64,000 nucleotides of DNA from Vibrio mimicus (GCF_019048845.1 NZ_CP077425.1:124001-188000), one strand, 5' to 3'. Counted from the first letter of the stretch, positions 14,602 to 24,319 are shown. A program made the numbers and translations. Notes: generated from the letters alone by a model not told the origin.

Positions 14602-17283
14602 ATGAATCACTTGAATCAACTGCTTAAACCCAAATCTGTAGCTGTCATTGGCGCATCTATTCGCCCTTTTCGCGCAGGTAATATTGTGATGAAAAACTTG
14701 CTTCAAGGCGGGTTTGATGGTGCAATTATGCCTGTTACACCCTATTACCCTGCAGTTTGCGGTGTTTTGGCCTACAAAACGATCTCTGATCTGCCCATCA
14801 CACCAGATATTGCCATTCTTTGCACTCACGCCTCCCGAAATGTAAGTCTCTTTAAACAACTAGCAGAAAAAGGGGTAAAGCAGGTTATTGTATTATCTTC
14901 TGACATGTATTCCTTAGATGCACAGGGAGAGGAAATTCAGCGTCAATGCATGATGATTGTGAAAGCCTCTAATATGAGAATTTTGGGTCCCAATAGCCTT
15001 GGTTTGATCTTACCTTGGATCCAGTTCAATGGTTCGTTTTCCCCCGTTTCTGCCTTAAAAGGGAATATTGCCTTTATTTCTCAATCAGCTGCCGTGTGTA
15101 CCACAATTCTGGATTGGGCTAATGATAAGGGAATTGGTTTCTCAGCCTTTATCTCTTTAGGCAATGCGAGTGATGTGGATTTTGCCGATTTGCTCGATAC
15201 CTTGAGTACCGACAAGTACACCGATGCTATTTTGCTTTATGTAGACACGATTCGAGATGCTCGACGCTTCATGTCTGCCGCTAGGGCTGCATCTCGTAAC
15301 AGAAGGATCTTAGTGCTAAAAGGCGGCCGAACTAAAGCCGGACGTAAAGCCGCGCAAATGCACACCGGAGGAGATGATACCTTAGATATCATTTATGATT
15401 CGGCTATTCGTCGCACTGGAATGCTAAGGGTAAACAATACCCATGAACTCTTTGCTGCAGTGGAAACCTTAACACACTCTGTTCCATTAAGAGGTGAACG
15501 ACTCGCCATCATTACCAATGGCGGTGGCCCTGCGATTATGGCGGTGGATGCCCTACTCGAACGAGGTGGCAAACTTGCACAACTTGAGGACTCGATTTAT
15601 GAAAAATTGAATCAAACCCTGCCTCAAAGTTGGTCTCACAGTAATCCCATCGATATTGTTGGGGATGCAGATCATCAACGCTACGTCGCAACACTCAATA
15701 TTCTGCTAGAAAGTGAGAATATTGATGCTATTTTGATCATGCACAGTCCGTCAGCCATTGCCCACTCAGAGCAGACCGCGAAAGCTCTGGTCGATGCTAT
15801 TCAAAAACACTCTCGTGCAAAGCGTTTTAATATCTTAACCAATTGGTCTGGTGAGCTTTCTGCCAAACCAGCCCGTACTATTTTTAACCAAGCAGGAATC
15901 CCCACTTATCGTACACCGGAAAGTGCTGTTACCGCTTTTATGCATTTGGTGGAGTACCGAAGAAATCAAAAGCATCTGATGGAAACTCCAACCACGACTG
16001 AGGTCGTGCATGCCTCAGAAATGCAAGCGGCCAAACAGTGGATAAAAGCTCAACTGGGTGAGCATGAAGATGTGAATTTAGATACTCACCAGATTGGAAC
16101 CTTGCTTAAATGCTTTAATTTTAGCGTGTTGCCCACATGGATCGCCTCCGACAGTACCGAAGCAGTACATATTGCAGAAACCATTGGTTACCCTGTTGCT
16201 GTCAAATTGCGCTCTCCCGATATTATCCATAAATCAGATGTTCAGGGAGTGATGCTTAATTTGCGTAACCGCGTTGAAGTAGCCAATGCAGCGCAGGCCA
16301 TTCTTGATCGAACACAGCTCTCTTTCCCATCGGCAAACATTCATGGCTTGTTGGTACAAGGAATGGCGAAACTGGCGGGAGGAGAAGAATTAAGGATTAA
16401 GGTGAAAACAGATGCTACCTTTGGTCCTGTTATCTTGTTGGGTCAGGGCGGGTCTGAGTGGGATGAATCACTCGATGCAGCAGCAGCTTTGCCACCTCTC
16501 AATATCACACTCGCCCGCTACTTGATTGTGCGCGCTATTCGTAATGGTAAAATTCGTCTGCAAAAACTGCCCGTCCCGATTGATATCGAAGGTTTGTCTG
16601 AGTTTTTAGTTCGCATCTCGCAAATGGTAATTGAGTGCCCTGAGGTCCATGAGTTAGATATCCATCCTTTATTGGTTAATGGTAGCCAGTTCACTATCCT
16701 TGATGCCAATTTAGTACTGCGCCAATTTAGTGGTGACGCCCAGAACCGACTAGCCATTCGCCCTTACCCTACGGAGTTGGAAGAACGTTGTCAGGCTCGT
16801 GATGGAGAATGGCTCACTGTTCGGCCCATATTGCCGGAGGACGAACCGAAACATGCCTCCTTTATCAAAAAAGTGTCAAAAGAAGATTTGTACAAACGCT
16901 TTTTCTCTGATGTCGGAGAGTTTAATCATGAAGCGTTAGCGAACTTGACTCAAATTGATTTTGACCGAGAAATGGCATTTGTGGCTGTCAGTGGTGATGG
17001 AGAAAACTCTGAAATTATTGGGGTATCTAGAGCGTTGATTAACCATGAAAACACCGATGCAGAATTTGCCATACTGATCCGGTCCGATTTAAAAGGTAAA
17101 GGTTTAGGGAGGATATTGATGCGAAAAATCATTGATTATTGTCGTTCCAAAGGAACACTGCAGATGTCAGGTATGACGATGCCAACGAATCGCGGAATGC
17201 TCACACTCGCACAAAAAATGGGGTTTGAAGTAGAAATTCATTTTGAAGATGGTACTGCTGATATGGTACTCCCGCTGCTTTAA
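14602..17283 (+). CDS. Protein lysine acetyltransferase of the Pat/PatZ (YfiQ) type
   Basis: The 893-residue protein has the architecture of PatZ/Pka: a CoA-binding Rossmann domain (about 1-130, SVAVIGAS near residue 11), succinyl-CoA-synthetase-like domains to about 450, an ATP-grasp-like domain (about 480-700, KLRSPDIIHKSDVQGV) and a C-terminal GNAT acetyltransferase domain (about 725-893, LKGKGLGRILM is the acetyl-CoA loop). In enterobacteria such enzymes acetylate acetyl-CoA synthetase and other metabolic proteins. An HTGG motif is kept in the synthetase part. AGGCAGG precedes the ATG. It is a single-gene unit with a terminator at 17291-17328. Confidence 0.9.
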   Translation: MNHLNQLLKPKSVAVIGASIRPFRAGNIVMKNLLQGGFDGAIMPVTPYYPAVCGVLAYKTISDLPITPDIAILCTHASRNVSLFKQLAEKGVKQVIVLSSDMYSLDAQGEEIQRQCMMIVKASNMRILGPNSLGLILPWIQFNGSFSPVSALKGNIAFISQSAAVCTTILDWANDKGIGFSAFISLGNASDVDFADLLDTLSTDKYTDAILLYVDTIRDARRFMSAARAASRNRRILVLKGGRTKAGRKAAQMHTGGDDTLDIIYDSAIRRTGMLRVNNTHELFAAVETLTHSVPLRGERLAIITNGGGPAIMAVDALLERGGKLAQLEDSIYEKLNQTLPQSWSHSNPIDIVGDADHQRYVATLNILLESENIDAILIMHSPSAIAHSEQTAKALVDAIQKHSRAKRFNILTNWSGELSAKPARTIFNQAGIPTYRTPESAVTAFMHLVEYRRNQKHLMETPTTTEVVHASEMQAAKQWIKAQLGEHEDVNLDTHQIGTLLKCFNFSVLPTWIASDSTEAVHIAETIGYPVAVKLRSPDIIHKSDVQGVMLNLRNRVEVANAAQAILDRTQLSFPSANIHGLLVQGMAKLAGGEELRIKVKTDATFGPVILLGQGGSEWDESLDAAAALPPLNITLARYLIVRAIRNGKIRLQKLPVPIDIEGLSEFLVRISQMVIECPEVHELDIHPLLVNGSQFTILDANLVLRQFSGDAQNRLAIRPYPTELEERCQARDGEWLTVRPILPEDEPKHASFIKKVSKEDLYKRFFSDVGEFNHEALANLTQIDFDREMAFVAVSGDGENSEIIGVSRALINHENTDAEFAILIRSDLKGKGLGRILMRKIIDYCRSKGTLQMSGMTMPTNRGMLTLAQKMGFEVEIHFEDGTADMVLPLL

Positions 17284-17290
17284 CCTAAGT

Positions 17291-17328
17291 AAAGTGACAG
17301 AAGATCCTTGAGATCCTCTGTCACTTTT
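17291..17328. terminator. Bidirectional terminator between pat and the LysR gene
   Basis: AAAGTGACAGA pairs with TCTGTCACTTT around an inner GATC/GATC pairing. A and T tracts flank both sides of the stem, suiting the convergent genes. Confidence 0.75.
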
Positions 17329-17334
17329 AAAGAT

Positions 17335-18222
17335 CTACACCCAACGCCAGTTCTTTTTCAGATACTGAATACACCAAGACTTTGCTTCCCCCATTTGATT
17401 GCGTCGCCAAGCCAGCACGATTTCCATCTCTGCGTCTTCTGAGCCTTTAATGTATTGCAGTTCACCTCTATCAATGTAAGGTTGGGCAACTTGTTCGGGC
17501 AGCGTACCAATCCCCAAGCCTGCAACTAGCGCTTTGCACTTCGCATCCAAATTACTGACAGTTAAACGAGGTTGACGTTGAAGAATGTTCACACTCATCG
17601 CCGGCTGCTCACGCGCTGTATCTGCGATGGCTATAGCGCGGTATTTCTCTCTAGCTTCATTGTTGAATTCACCGGAGCGGCGATGTACATAGTGCGTAGG
17701 CGCAGCCACCCAAATCATTTTTATTGAACCGATCGTCTCCGCTTTCACTTCTTGGGGCAGCGCATCGATACGAGGACAAATTAAGAGATCGGCTCGCCCT
17801 GTTGCCAAGGCTTCCCAACAACCAGCAAGAATTTCATCTTGAATACGAACTCGAGTTTTACTGATGTTGCCAAGGGCTTCCACCATAGGAAATAGATTGG
17901 TGGCAGGAACAATACCATCGAGTGCGATGGTGATATCGAGCTCCCAACCATTCGCGAGTAATGTCGCATCATTAACCAGTTTTTCCGTCGCAGCGAGAAT
18001 CGCCCTGCCCCGTTCTAAGATCAGCTTTCCCGCCTCGGTAAAATTGGCTCGGTGACCGGAACGATCGAAAATCATTAGATCCAAATCTTGTTCTAACTTT
18101 TGTATTTGATAACTCAAAGAGCTAGGTGCACGATTGAGTTCATTTGCAGCGGCAGCAAAGCTTCCTCTACGTTCTATGGCATCCAAAATATGTAAGGCTT
18201 CTAGGGTTATTGGACTTAGCAA
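17335..18222 (-). CDS. LysR-family transcriptional regulator
   Basis: The 295-residue protein has an N-terminal winged HTH (about 5-65, GSFAAAANELNRAPSSLSYQIQKLE) and a periplasmic-binding-protein-like effector domain (about 90-290). The RAPSSLSYQI recognition helix resembles the YhaJ/AllS branch. The start is TTG at 18222 with AGGAGAG 4-6 bases upstream. No divergent target gene is adjacent, so its regulon is not evident. Confidence 0.85.
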   Translation of the reverse strand: MLSPITLEALHILDAIERRGSFAAAANELNRAPSSLSYQIQKLEQDLDLMIFDRSGHRANFTEAGKLILERGRAILAATEKLVNDATLLANGWELDITIALDGIVPATNLFPMVEALGNISKTRVRIQDEILAGCWEALATGRADLLICPRIDALPQEVKAETIGSIKMIWVAAPTHYVHRRSGEFNNEAREKYRAIAIADTAREQPAMSVNILQRQPRLTVSNLDAKCKALVAGLGIGTLPEQVAQPYIDRGELQYIKGSEDAEMEIVLAWRRNQMGEAKSWCIQYLKKNWRWV

Positions 18223-18373
18223 AGCGCTCTCCTAATGGGTTTCAAAGTCGTATGGAACCGTTGAAACGGCTAATCCGTTGTCAAAAAGCATAACTCTTTT
18301 ACAAGACATACCACATAACAGAGTGCGCTGTCATGGCTGAAGTTCAGCAATCGCCTTACCAAACAAGTACAAA
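18223..18373. other. Intergenic region upstream of the LysR gene
   Basis: No gene is seen. It should hold the promoter of the minus-strand LysR gene; no promoter was clear enough to call. Confidence 0.5.
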
Positions 18374-18395
18374 AAAGCCAGCGTAAGCTGGCTTT
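18374..18395 (-). terminator. Rho-independent terminator of the small membrane protein gene
   Basis: On the minus strand AAAGCCAGC/GCTGGCTTT flanks a 4-base loop and ends in TTTTTT. It lies 54 bases past the 25-residue ORF and marks it as a transcribed unit. Confidence 0.85.
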
Positions 18396-18448
18396 GGGTC
18401 ATCTGAGAACGTTTCATTCAAAAGGAAATTGAAAAGTGATGAAATGAA

Positions 18449-18526
18449 TTATTTGTTCTCGCTCATCTCTTTTTTCACCATTACTGCGGCAGCAACGATA
18501 AAAGCAATGATCAATGCCAGTTCCAC
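18449..18526 (-). CDS. 25-residue single-span membrane protein
   Basis: The frame GTG...TAA encodes MELALIIAFIVAAAVMVKKE followed by MSENK: about 16 hydrophobic residues, then a charged C-terminal tail, a typical small inner-membrane protein. A near-perfect ribosome binding site AGGAGGA lies 5 bases before the GTG, and a strong terminator follows at 18374-18395. It is on the same strand downstream of sgrR, separated by about 120 bases. I do not recognise a named family. It is too short for standard ORF calling. Confidence 0.75.
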   Translation of the reverse strand: MELALIIAFIVAAAVMVKKEMSENK

Positions 18527-18645
18527 TTATCCTCCTAAGAGTTTCTATTGAATTCGCCAATAGTCTAGCACTGGGGTAGTACATAAGCAGTGTTTATTTT
18601 GTGAAACTGGTCAATTAGCGATCGAGATCAAAACGCATTTAAACC

Positions 18646-20343
18646 TTACGAAGAAGTCAGGTCTGGTTTCACCCAAACTTGGCTGAAATCAAACCAACCG
18701 AGCGCGTTACATTTCGCATTTTGCAGGGCGCCACATTGGTCTTTACTGATCCCAAGCCAGCAATGGAACATCGGGATCAATTGATGCTTTTCTACCAAGG
18801 ATTTACCTAATTCTTTCGCGGGAAAAGCGGTTGAAGGATCAGCACGCCAGGTATCAATTAAACTTACCCATTGATTGAAATCATCACTTTTACTTAAAAA
18901 TTCGATATCAGAATAGTTGAGCAGCCATCCAGCTAACGCATCATCACGATGGTTGGCAATTCCCATAGGTTTTATCCAAATATCCACCTGTTCTGTCTCA
19001 AGAACGGTATGTTCATATTTGATGACATTTACACCGATCCCATCTTGATGCAGTAATTGTTTAATCGCATTGGCGACCGTAGGAAACATCGGATGCTGTG
19101 CATGATAAGCAATGGTCAATTCACGCGCTTGAGGTGGCAACGTTTTATGCTGCGAAGTGGAATGATGATACCAACCTGGCTTCAACCCATAAGCAGGCAA
19201 AACTCCAAGCTCAATAATTTTCTCTTCAGGTAACAGCCTAAACAGACTAAAAGCATTCAGCTTTTCGGATAAATATCTTGCCCAATGACTATCTTTAGCC
19301 ACACCATTACGGCGATTGAGTAATAAATAGGTACAACCTGGATCCAACTCCACCTCTTCCGTTGAAGAACCACGAGCGGTCTTCATTGGATTGGATAAGC
19401 TTGGAAAAACCATCGACGAGTGCACTTCATCAATCACCCATACTTCGACACGGTCGAGTAATGGCCGGAAACCGAAGTAACCGTCAAAAGCTTGTAAAAC
19501 CAAGCGTTTTTCATCATTAAGAACCACTTTATAAGGTCCAGTACCCACCGGCATCAAATCAAAATCAGGGTTACGATCCACCTCTGCTGGTAGAACTTTG
19601 GCACAAGCTTCTGCCAGTAAGAGCGGTAATTGCACATCCGGCTTTTGCAGATAAACATCCACAGCCCAAGGATAAGGAGAATCTACGCGATCAATGTGAG
19701 CGAACAAGTTGAGCAAACGCAATTGCCAGAGGTTTTGCACCACAAGTTCAGTGGTTAACAAATTTCCATTATGGAAACGAACCCCTGGGCGCAGATAGAA
19801 TCGCCAATGTGTTTCTGAAATGGCTTGCCAAGCGTGGGCCAGATCGGGCTGTAATTGTTCATCTTCATCAAGGCGAGTCAAACCGCTAAATACTTGTCTT
19901 GCAATATGTTGCTCCGAGCGACGCATCGGTTTCTGCGGATTGAGCATAGAAAGCTGTCGGTAATATGGCAGTCTAACGACTTGTAGCCCCTCTTGGTGCT
20001 GAACACCCAAGTAGCTTTCTATGACTTGGGTTAATTTCGCCGCATCTTGATCAAGTACGGAAAAGGCTTGGCTTATTTTTCCTTCATTGAGATAGCGCCG
20101 AGCGAGATTTTCACTGACATCTGCACGGCTGCGTTTAAAAATCAGCTGTGAAAGTTTGCCGCGCCCAGCGGCTGGATGCCATTCAATCCAGCCCTCTTCT
20201 TCCATTTTATTCAGAACGATCCGCGCATTACGGCGGGTACAGAACAGAATTTCCGTAACATCATCTAGCTGAGTATCGGTATCCTGACCTTGAAAGTGTT
20301 CAAAGAGGGTCTCGAATTGAACGCGTAAGCGTGGGCTGCTCAT
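18646..20343 (-). CDS. sgrR: SgrR-type transcriptional regulator
   Basis: The 565-residue protein has an N-terminal winged HTH (about 1-115, with LDDVTEILFCTRRNARIVLNKMEEEGWIEW-like content) and a long C-terminal solute-binding-protein domain (about 160-530). That is the two-domain architecture of SgrR, which in E. coli senses glucose-phosphate stress and activates the sRNA SgrS. The length is close to E. coli SgrR (551). No SgrS-like gene is visible in the 81-base gap upstream. In V. cholerae the target is therefore open; the small membrane protein downstream is a candidate. Confidence 0.85.
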   Translation of the reverse strand: MSSPRLRVQFETLFEHFQGQDTDTQLDDVTEILFCTRRNARIVLNKMEEEGWIEWHPAAGRGKLSQLIFKRSRADVSENLARRYLNEGKISQAFSVLDQDAAKLTQVIESYLGVQHQEGLQVVRLPYYRQLSMLNPQKPMRRSEQHIARQVFSGLTRLDEDEQLQPDLAHAWQAISETHWRFYLRPGVRFHNGNLLTTELVVQNLWQLRLLNLFAHIDRVDSPYPWAVDVYLQKPDVQLPLLLAEACAKVLPAEVDRNPDFDLMPVGTGPYKVVLNDEKRLVLQAFDGYFGFRPLLDRVEVWVIDEVHSSMVFPSLSNPMKTARGSSTEEVELDPGCTYLLLNRRNGVAKDSHWARYLSEKLNAFSLFRLLPEEKIIELGVLPAYGLKPGWYHHSTSQHKTLPPQARELTIAYHAQHPMFPTVANAIKQLLHQDGIGVNVIKYEHTVLETEQVDIWIKPMGIANHRDDALAGWLLNYSDIEFLSKSDDFNQWVSLIDTWRADPSTAFPAKELGKSLVEKHQLIPMFHCWLGISKDQCGALQNAKCNALGWFDFSQVWVKPDLTSS

Positions 20344-20424
20344 AAAGAGGAAATCTCATAAAGAATGTACTACTAGGTAGTTTCCTTATTTTTTGAACTT
20401 TGAGCAAGCCAAGATAAAAAACTT

Positions 20425-20658
20425 TTAAAGCACATCACAGCCCAGAGTCTGAGCTATCGTTTGCAACTGGGTTTCGTCATCCAGCTTGATTGACCACTTA
20501 CTTCCACTTCCGTTAGCAATCATGATGTTTGCACCATTCGTCATTAATGTAATCATATCGGCATCCGCTTGCAGCGTTGCGAAATTCGTGTCACCGAGTC
20601 GAACCACCACTTCATGGGGAGTAAGGATGATTTTTCCGCTTTTAAATTGAATAACCAC
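20425..20658 (-). CDS. DUF3389-like small protein
   Basis: This 77-residue protein (MVIQFKSGKIILTPHEVVV...) is predicted beta-rich with a C-terminal helix and has no catalytic motif. It resembles a Vibrio-restricted DUF3389 family, as far as I recall. Its ATG directly abuts the stop codon of the upstream thioesterase gene, so the two are translationally linked. Confidence 0.65.
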   Translation of the reverse strand: MVIQFKSGKIILTPHEVVVRLGDTNFATLQADADMITLMTNGANIMIANGSGSKWSIKLDDETQLQTIAQTLGCDVL

Positions 20659-21111
20659 TTACACCTCTAAACCTGGCATTGTTCTTTTTGCCCGAGCGCG
20701 TTTAACAGCAACGGTAAGGCGGCTGATGCAAACTAACCTATCTTGCTCATCTTTGATTTCAATCTGCCACACTTGGGTTGATATGCCCATATGAAGGGGA
20801 ATCGCAGTACCCATTACGGTGCCTTCACGCATGGCACGTACATGGTTGGCATTGATATCCAAACCCACGCAATAAGCGTCTTCCCCAACACTAAAGTTTG
20901 CAGCCACCGAACCCAAGGTTTCCGCAAGCACAACGGAAGCACCACCATGTAACATACCCAAGGGCTGATGTGTGAAATGGCACACAGGCATAGTGGCAGA
21001 GATACTATTTTCAGTTAACTCGGTATAAACGATATTTAGATGTTCAATCAGAGTATTTTTTGAGGTGGCATTGAGCACTTCAAGACTGATAGGTTTATTC
21101 CAAATCGCCAT
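20659..21111 (-). CDS. Hotdog-fold acyl-CoA thioesterase
   Basis: The 150-residue protein carries the PaaI/MenI/EntH-type motif LGMLHGGASVVLAETLGS (about residues 51-68), with the HGG loop and the catalytic Glu in the following helix. The GLDINANHVRAMREG segment is typical of the family. Substrates may be DHNA-CoA (menaquinone synthesis) or aryl-CoA esters; the sequence alone does not decide. It forms a two-gene unit with the DUF3389-like gene. Confidence 0.85.
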   Translation of the reverse strand: MAIWNKPISLEVLNATSKNTLIEHLNIVYTELTENSISATMPVCHFTHQPLGMLHGGASVVLAETLGSVAANFSVGEDAYCVGLDINANHVRAMREGTVMGTAIPLHMGISTQVWQIEIKDEQDRLVCISRLTVAVKRARAKRTMPGLEV

Positions 21112-21355
21112 TACAATGTTCCATAAACATGAATAAGGCGATTATTGTACGGATCTAACACACTGATACCAAGCGACAAAGTAATAGAAGCAGAGCAACC
21201 CCCAATTATTTGCCAGAGAGCTTGATATAACTAACAACGGGCACAGCGCATGAATCAAAGCGATGATAAACCATCAATGGTAAGGGCTAACATTACGATT
21301 GTATGGTGCTAATATGAGGCCATTCTTTGGTCGCCACTGAATTAAGGAAAATAAA
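21112..21355. other. Divergent promoter region of thioesterase and M48 genes
   Basis: This 244-base region has no gene. It should hold both divergent promoters, but I see no convincing operator. Confidence 0.4.
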
Positions 21356-22147
21356 ATGCACAAAACTCGATTGGCGCTCACTTTAATGATGGCCATCAGC
21401 TTAACAGCCTGTAGCGCTTCACCAACGGGTAGAAATCAGTTACTGCTTTTTTCTGATAATGATATGAGCCATTTAGGCGCACAGTCTTTTAGCCAGATGA
21501 AACAAGAAATCCCCATCAGTAAAGACTCTAAAACCAATAGTTATGTACAGTGTGTGGCAAATGCAATTACGGCTCAGGTACCTAAACAACCGGGCTTTGA
21601 ACAGTGGGAAGTAGTGGTGTTTGAAAGCGATCAAGTGAATGCGTTTGCTCTTCCAGGGGGCAAAATTGGTGTTTACACCGGTCTTTTGAAAGTTGCGATT
21701 AATCAGGATCAGCTAGCGACAGTGCTCGGTCATGAGGTCGCGCATGTACTATCCAATCACAGTAATGAGCGTTTATCACAGTCACAATTAGCCAATGCAG
21801 GGTTACAACTGACGGACATCGCAATTGGTGCATCAGAGTATAACCAGTATCGTAGCCTCACCATGGCTGCGTTAGGTGTTGGTGTTCAGTACGGGGTGAT
21901 TTTACCCTATGGACGGAGCCAAGAATCAGAGGCCGATGTGTTAGGACTTGCATTAATGGCCAAAGCCGGATTTGAACCGAATCAAAGCATCGAGCTTTGG
22001 AAAAACATGGCCAAAGCCTCAGGAGGAAATCAGCCCCCAGAGCTGCTTTCAACCCACCCATCACACAGCACTCGTATTAATGATTTAAGTGCAACAATTG
22101 CTTCGTTGCCTCCCTACCAAGGTAACAGAGCACATTGCGCTATGTGA
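21356..22147 (+). CDS. M48-family metalloprotease, lipoprotein
   Basis: The 263-residue protein starts with a lipoprotein signal (lipobox LTAC, about residues 16-19) and has the M48 zinc motif HEVAH (about 127-131) plus the downstream Glu ligand in ESEADVLGL (about 190-197). It resembles YggG/LoiP and similar periplasmic proteases that act in outer-membrane quality control. AAGGAAAATAAA precedes the ATG. A hairpin at 22190-22221 follows. Confidence 0.88.
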   Translation: MHKTRLALTLMMAISLTACSASPTGRNQLLLFSDNDMSHLGAQSFSQMKQEIPISKDSKTNSYVQCVANAITAQVPKQPGFEQWEVVVFESDQVNAFALPGGKIGVYTGLLKVAINQDQLATVLGHEVAHVLSNHSNERLSQSQLANAGLQLTDIAIGASEYNQYRSLTMAALGVGVQYGVILPYGRSQESEADVLGLALMAKAGFEPNQSIELWKNMAKASGGNQPPELLSTHPSHSTRINDLSATIASLPPYQGNRAHCAM

Positions 22148-22189
22148 AATGCGTTAACCGGATGAATTAAGCATCAGACTGACTCAAAA

Positions 22190-22221
22190 ATCCGCAGGCT
22201 TTATCATTATGGCCTGCGGAT
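22190..22221. terminator. Terminator-like hairpin between convergent genes
   Basis: ATCCGCAGGC (22190-22199) pairs perfectly with GCCTGCGGAT (22212-22221). It lies between the M48 and S4 genes, which converge. Confidence 0.65.
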
Positions 22222-22238
22222 GAAGTCACAACGTCACG

Positions 22239-22715
22239 TCAAAAGAAACGAATTGCATTGCGGCCAGAAGAGGATTTCTGGTCGCTTTTTTCTTCTTGAC
22301 GCTCGACCTTCGATCGATTCTTTGCCGCGGGTTTAGACTTGGTGTTACCTTGCTTTTTGGACGATGGCTGTGAGTTTGACGATGATTTATCTCGTTTACG
22401 CTCATTCGCCTTAGCTGGCTCAACTTGGGTTTCTAGCTCAGGTTCGGAGACAGGGGCATCACAAATCACCACATAAAACTCTTGGTTAAATTCGATCAGA
22501 TCTCCGTCAAAAATTTTACAGCGCTTGCGAGTTTCCACTTCACCATTAACGAACACGTACCCTTCGCTAATCACATGCTTGGCTTCGCCCCCACCGCTGA
22601 CTGCGCTGGCTATTTTTAGCACTTTGTACAGTTCAATAGGCTGGTTAGAAACTTCTACTCCGATAGCTTCAATTTCGATTTCTTCATCTTGTGGGTTGAA
22701 TTGCTCGTCTGACAT
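22239..22715 (-). CDS. S4-domain RNA-binding protein with basic tail
   Basis: The 158-residue protein has an S4 domain (about residues 25-90, SGGGEAKHVISEGYVFVNGEVETRKRCKI), like YbcJ. A long C-terminal tail (about 95-158) rich in Lys, Ser, Arg and Gln is low-complexity and probably disordered. The S4 part should bind structured RNA. The tail is much longer than that of YbcJ (about 70 residues in total). It is a single-gene unit. Confidence 0.8.
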   Translation of the reverse strand: MSDEQFNPQDEEIEIEAIGVEVSNQPIELYKVLKIASAVSGGGEAKHVISEGYVFVNGEVETRKRCKIFDGDLIEFNQEFYVVICDAPVSEPELETQVEPAKANERKRDKSSSNSQPSSKKQGNTKSKPAAKNRSKVERQEEKSDQKSSSGRNAIRFF

Positions 22716-22925
22716 GACTTTACTCTCAAAAAATTTTACGCAGTTTAGCCTTTTCAGCCATATTTACCAACGCTGATACTGCAAGTCATTACGCTAATCG
22801 ACGTTGATTTATTACATGTCAGGTCAATATTTCGAGAATCCTCATCAAAATCCCCTTCCCACTTGAAGTTGCAACCTATCCAGCAACAACTTCAAGCCGC
22901 TTGGGAAAGCTTTAACTGGTGAAAT

Positions 22926-23594
22926 TTAACGTGTCACCATTTTTTGAATTTGTTTGGCTCGTTCTTCATCACTGACTGTGCTTGGAGGTGGCACGGTTAG
23001 ACCTTTTACTACAGCAGGACGAGTAGAAATGTTATTCATCCAACGTTGTAAATGTGTCAAACCATCAATGGAGATCCCGCTCCACTCATGAATTCGAACC
23101 CACGGGTAAGTCGCGATATCAGCGATCGTGTATTCCTCACCGGCCAGATATGCCGTTTTGCTCAATTGACCATCCATCACTTCAAACAAACGACGCCCTT
23201 CTTTCTGATAGCGCTCGATTGCTGGTTGGATTTTTTCTGGGAAATAGCGATAAAACACATTCGCTTGCCCCATCATGGGTCCCACTCCACCCATTTGGAA
23301 CATCAGCCACTGAATGACTCGTGAGCGAGCCTTGGTTTCTTGTGGTAAAAATTTTCCTGTTTTCTCAGCGAGATAAATCAAAATTGCACCAGATTCAAAT
23401 ACAGCGAAATCTCCATTATCACGATCGACAATAGCAGGGATACGTCCATTAGGGTTGATTGCTGTAAACGCTGGCTCTTTTTGCTCATTGCTGGAAAGAT
23501 TCAACGCATGAGTGTTGTATTCCAAGCCCATCTCTTCAAGAGCGATAGCAATTTTATAACCATTGGGGGTTGCAGCAGTATAAAAGTCAATCAT
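22926..23594 (-). CDS. Glutathione S-transferase, YfcG/YghU-like
   Basis: A 222-residue two-domain protein: an N-terminal thioredoxin-like domain with [16 protein letters not shown] (about 9-24), [10 protein letters not shown] and [15 protein letters not shown] (the glutathione-binding ES pair, about 66-80), then an all-helical C-terminal domain. The TPNG motif at the active site is typical of nu-class YfcG/YghU disulfide-bond oxidoreductases. It is 11 bases downstream of a second GST gene on the same strand, presumably controlled by the divergent TetR regulator. Confidence 0.88.
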   Translation of the reverse strand: MIDFYTAATPNGYKIAIALEEMGLEYNTHALNLSSNEQKEPAFTAINPNGRIPAIVDRDNGDFAVFESGAILIYLAEKTGKFLPQETKARSRVIQWLMFQMGGVGPMMGQANVFYRYFPEKIQPAIERYQKEGRRLFEVMDGQLSKTAYLAGEEYTIADIATYPWVRIHEWSGISIDGLTHLQRWMNNISTRPAVVKGLTVPPPSTVSDEERAKQIQKMVTR

Positions 23595-23605
23595 AGCGAA
23601 ATTCC

Positions 23606-24217
23606 TTATTGAAAAGCGGGTCGTTGGGTTAGTTGCTCAAACCAACGGCTAATGTTCGGGTAATGTCCAAGCACTGGCAATTCCAACGCTTTTTGGGCAA
23701 AACCAATAAAAATGTAGGCGGTAATATCAACAATGGTGAAACGGTCTGAAGCAATAAATTCAGATTGTGCTAAACGCAGCTCAAGCTGAGGTATAAATTC
23801 AGCTACGCGTGCTTTGCTCTCTTCCCCCCAAGCCTGTACGCAGTTTTCGCGATCTTTATAAATACCGGTTAAATTTCGAAATGCTTGGAAACCGGCATAA
23901 AGGCCTTGAAACTCAACAACCCTGTGCCACATTTCAACTTGCGCCTGCTCTAATGCCGAGCCTCCAAACAGCTGCAGCGAGTTGGGATTCGCTTGATCAA
24001 AATAGCGGCAAATCGCGACGCTTTCACAGAGGGTGGTTCCATCATCAAGTTCTAATAACGGCACTTTACCGTTGATACTTTTGCTTTTAAATGCAGCGGA
24101 TAAGTTTTCCCCACCACGAACATCCACAGAGACACGCTCAACCTCTAAGCCTAATTCTTTAAGAAAAATCGACACTCGGCGGCTGCTTGGGGTCATCGCG
24201 GTTTCATATAATTTCAT
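23606..24217 (-). CDS. Glutathione S-transferase
   Basis: The 203-residue protein has the GST thioredoxin fold, with [14 protein letters not shown] (about 11-24) and the [10 protein letters not shown] motif (about 65-74), followed by a helical domain. It is the first gene of a two-GST operon. The intergenic region toward the divergent TetR gene holds two palindromes, so it is probably repressed by that TetR and induced by electrophiles; this is inference from context. Confidence 0.85.
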   Translation of the reverse strand: MKLYETAMTPSSRRVSIFLKELGLEVERVSVDVRGGENLSAAFKSKSINGKVPLLELDDGTTLCESVAICRYFDQANPNSLQLFGGSALEQAQVEMWHRVVEFQGLYAGFQAFRNLTGIYKDRENCVQAWGEESKARVAEFIPQLELRLAQSEFIASDRFTIVDITAYIFIGFAQKALELPVLGHYPNISRWFEQLTQRPAFQ

Positions 24218-24240
24218 TCTGGCATCCTTAATTTCTTTTT

Positions 24241-24290
24241 CTGAACGATCGTTCTGGATATACTCTACGCAGTTTCTGAACGTTCAGTCA
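24241..24290. promoter_or_regulatory. Two palindromic operators between the GST operon and tetR
   Basis: GAACGATCGTTC (24243-24254) and CTGAACGTTCAG (24276-24287) are perfect 12-base palindromes sharing the GAACG half-site, with centres 33 bases apart. They lie in the divergent promoter and are the likely TetR binding sites. Confidence 0.7.
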
Positions 24291-24319
24291 AGAATATATT
24301 TTGAGAAGTAGAGTTTCCA

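Noticed and set aside
20344..20424. An SgrS-like sRNA upstream of sgrR
   Set aside because: The gap is 81 bases, with no promoter-terminator pair and no ptsG-pairing-like segment that I can support.
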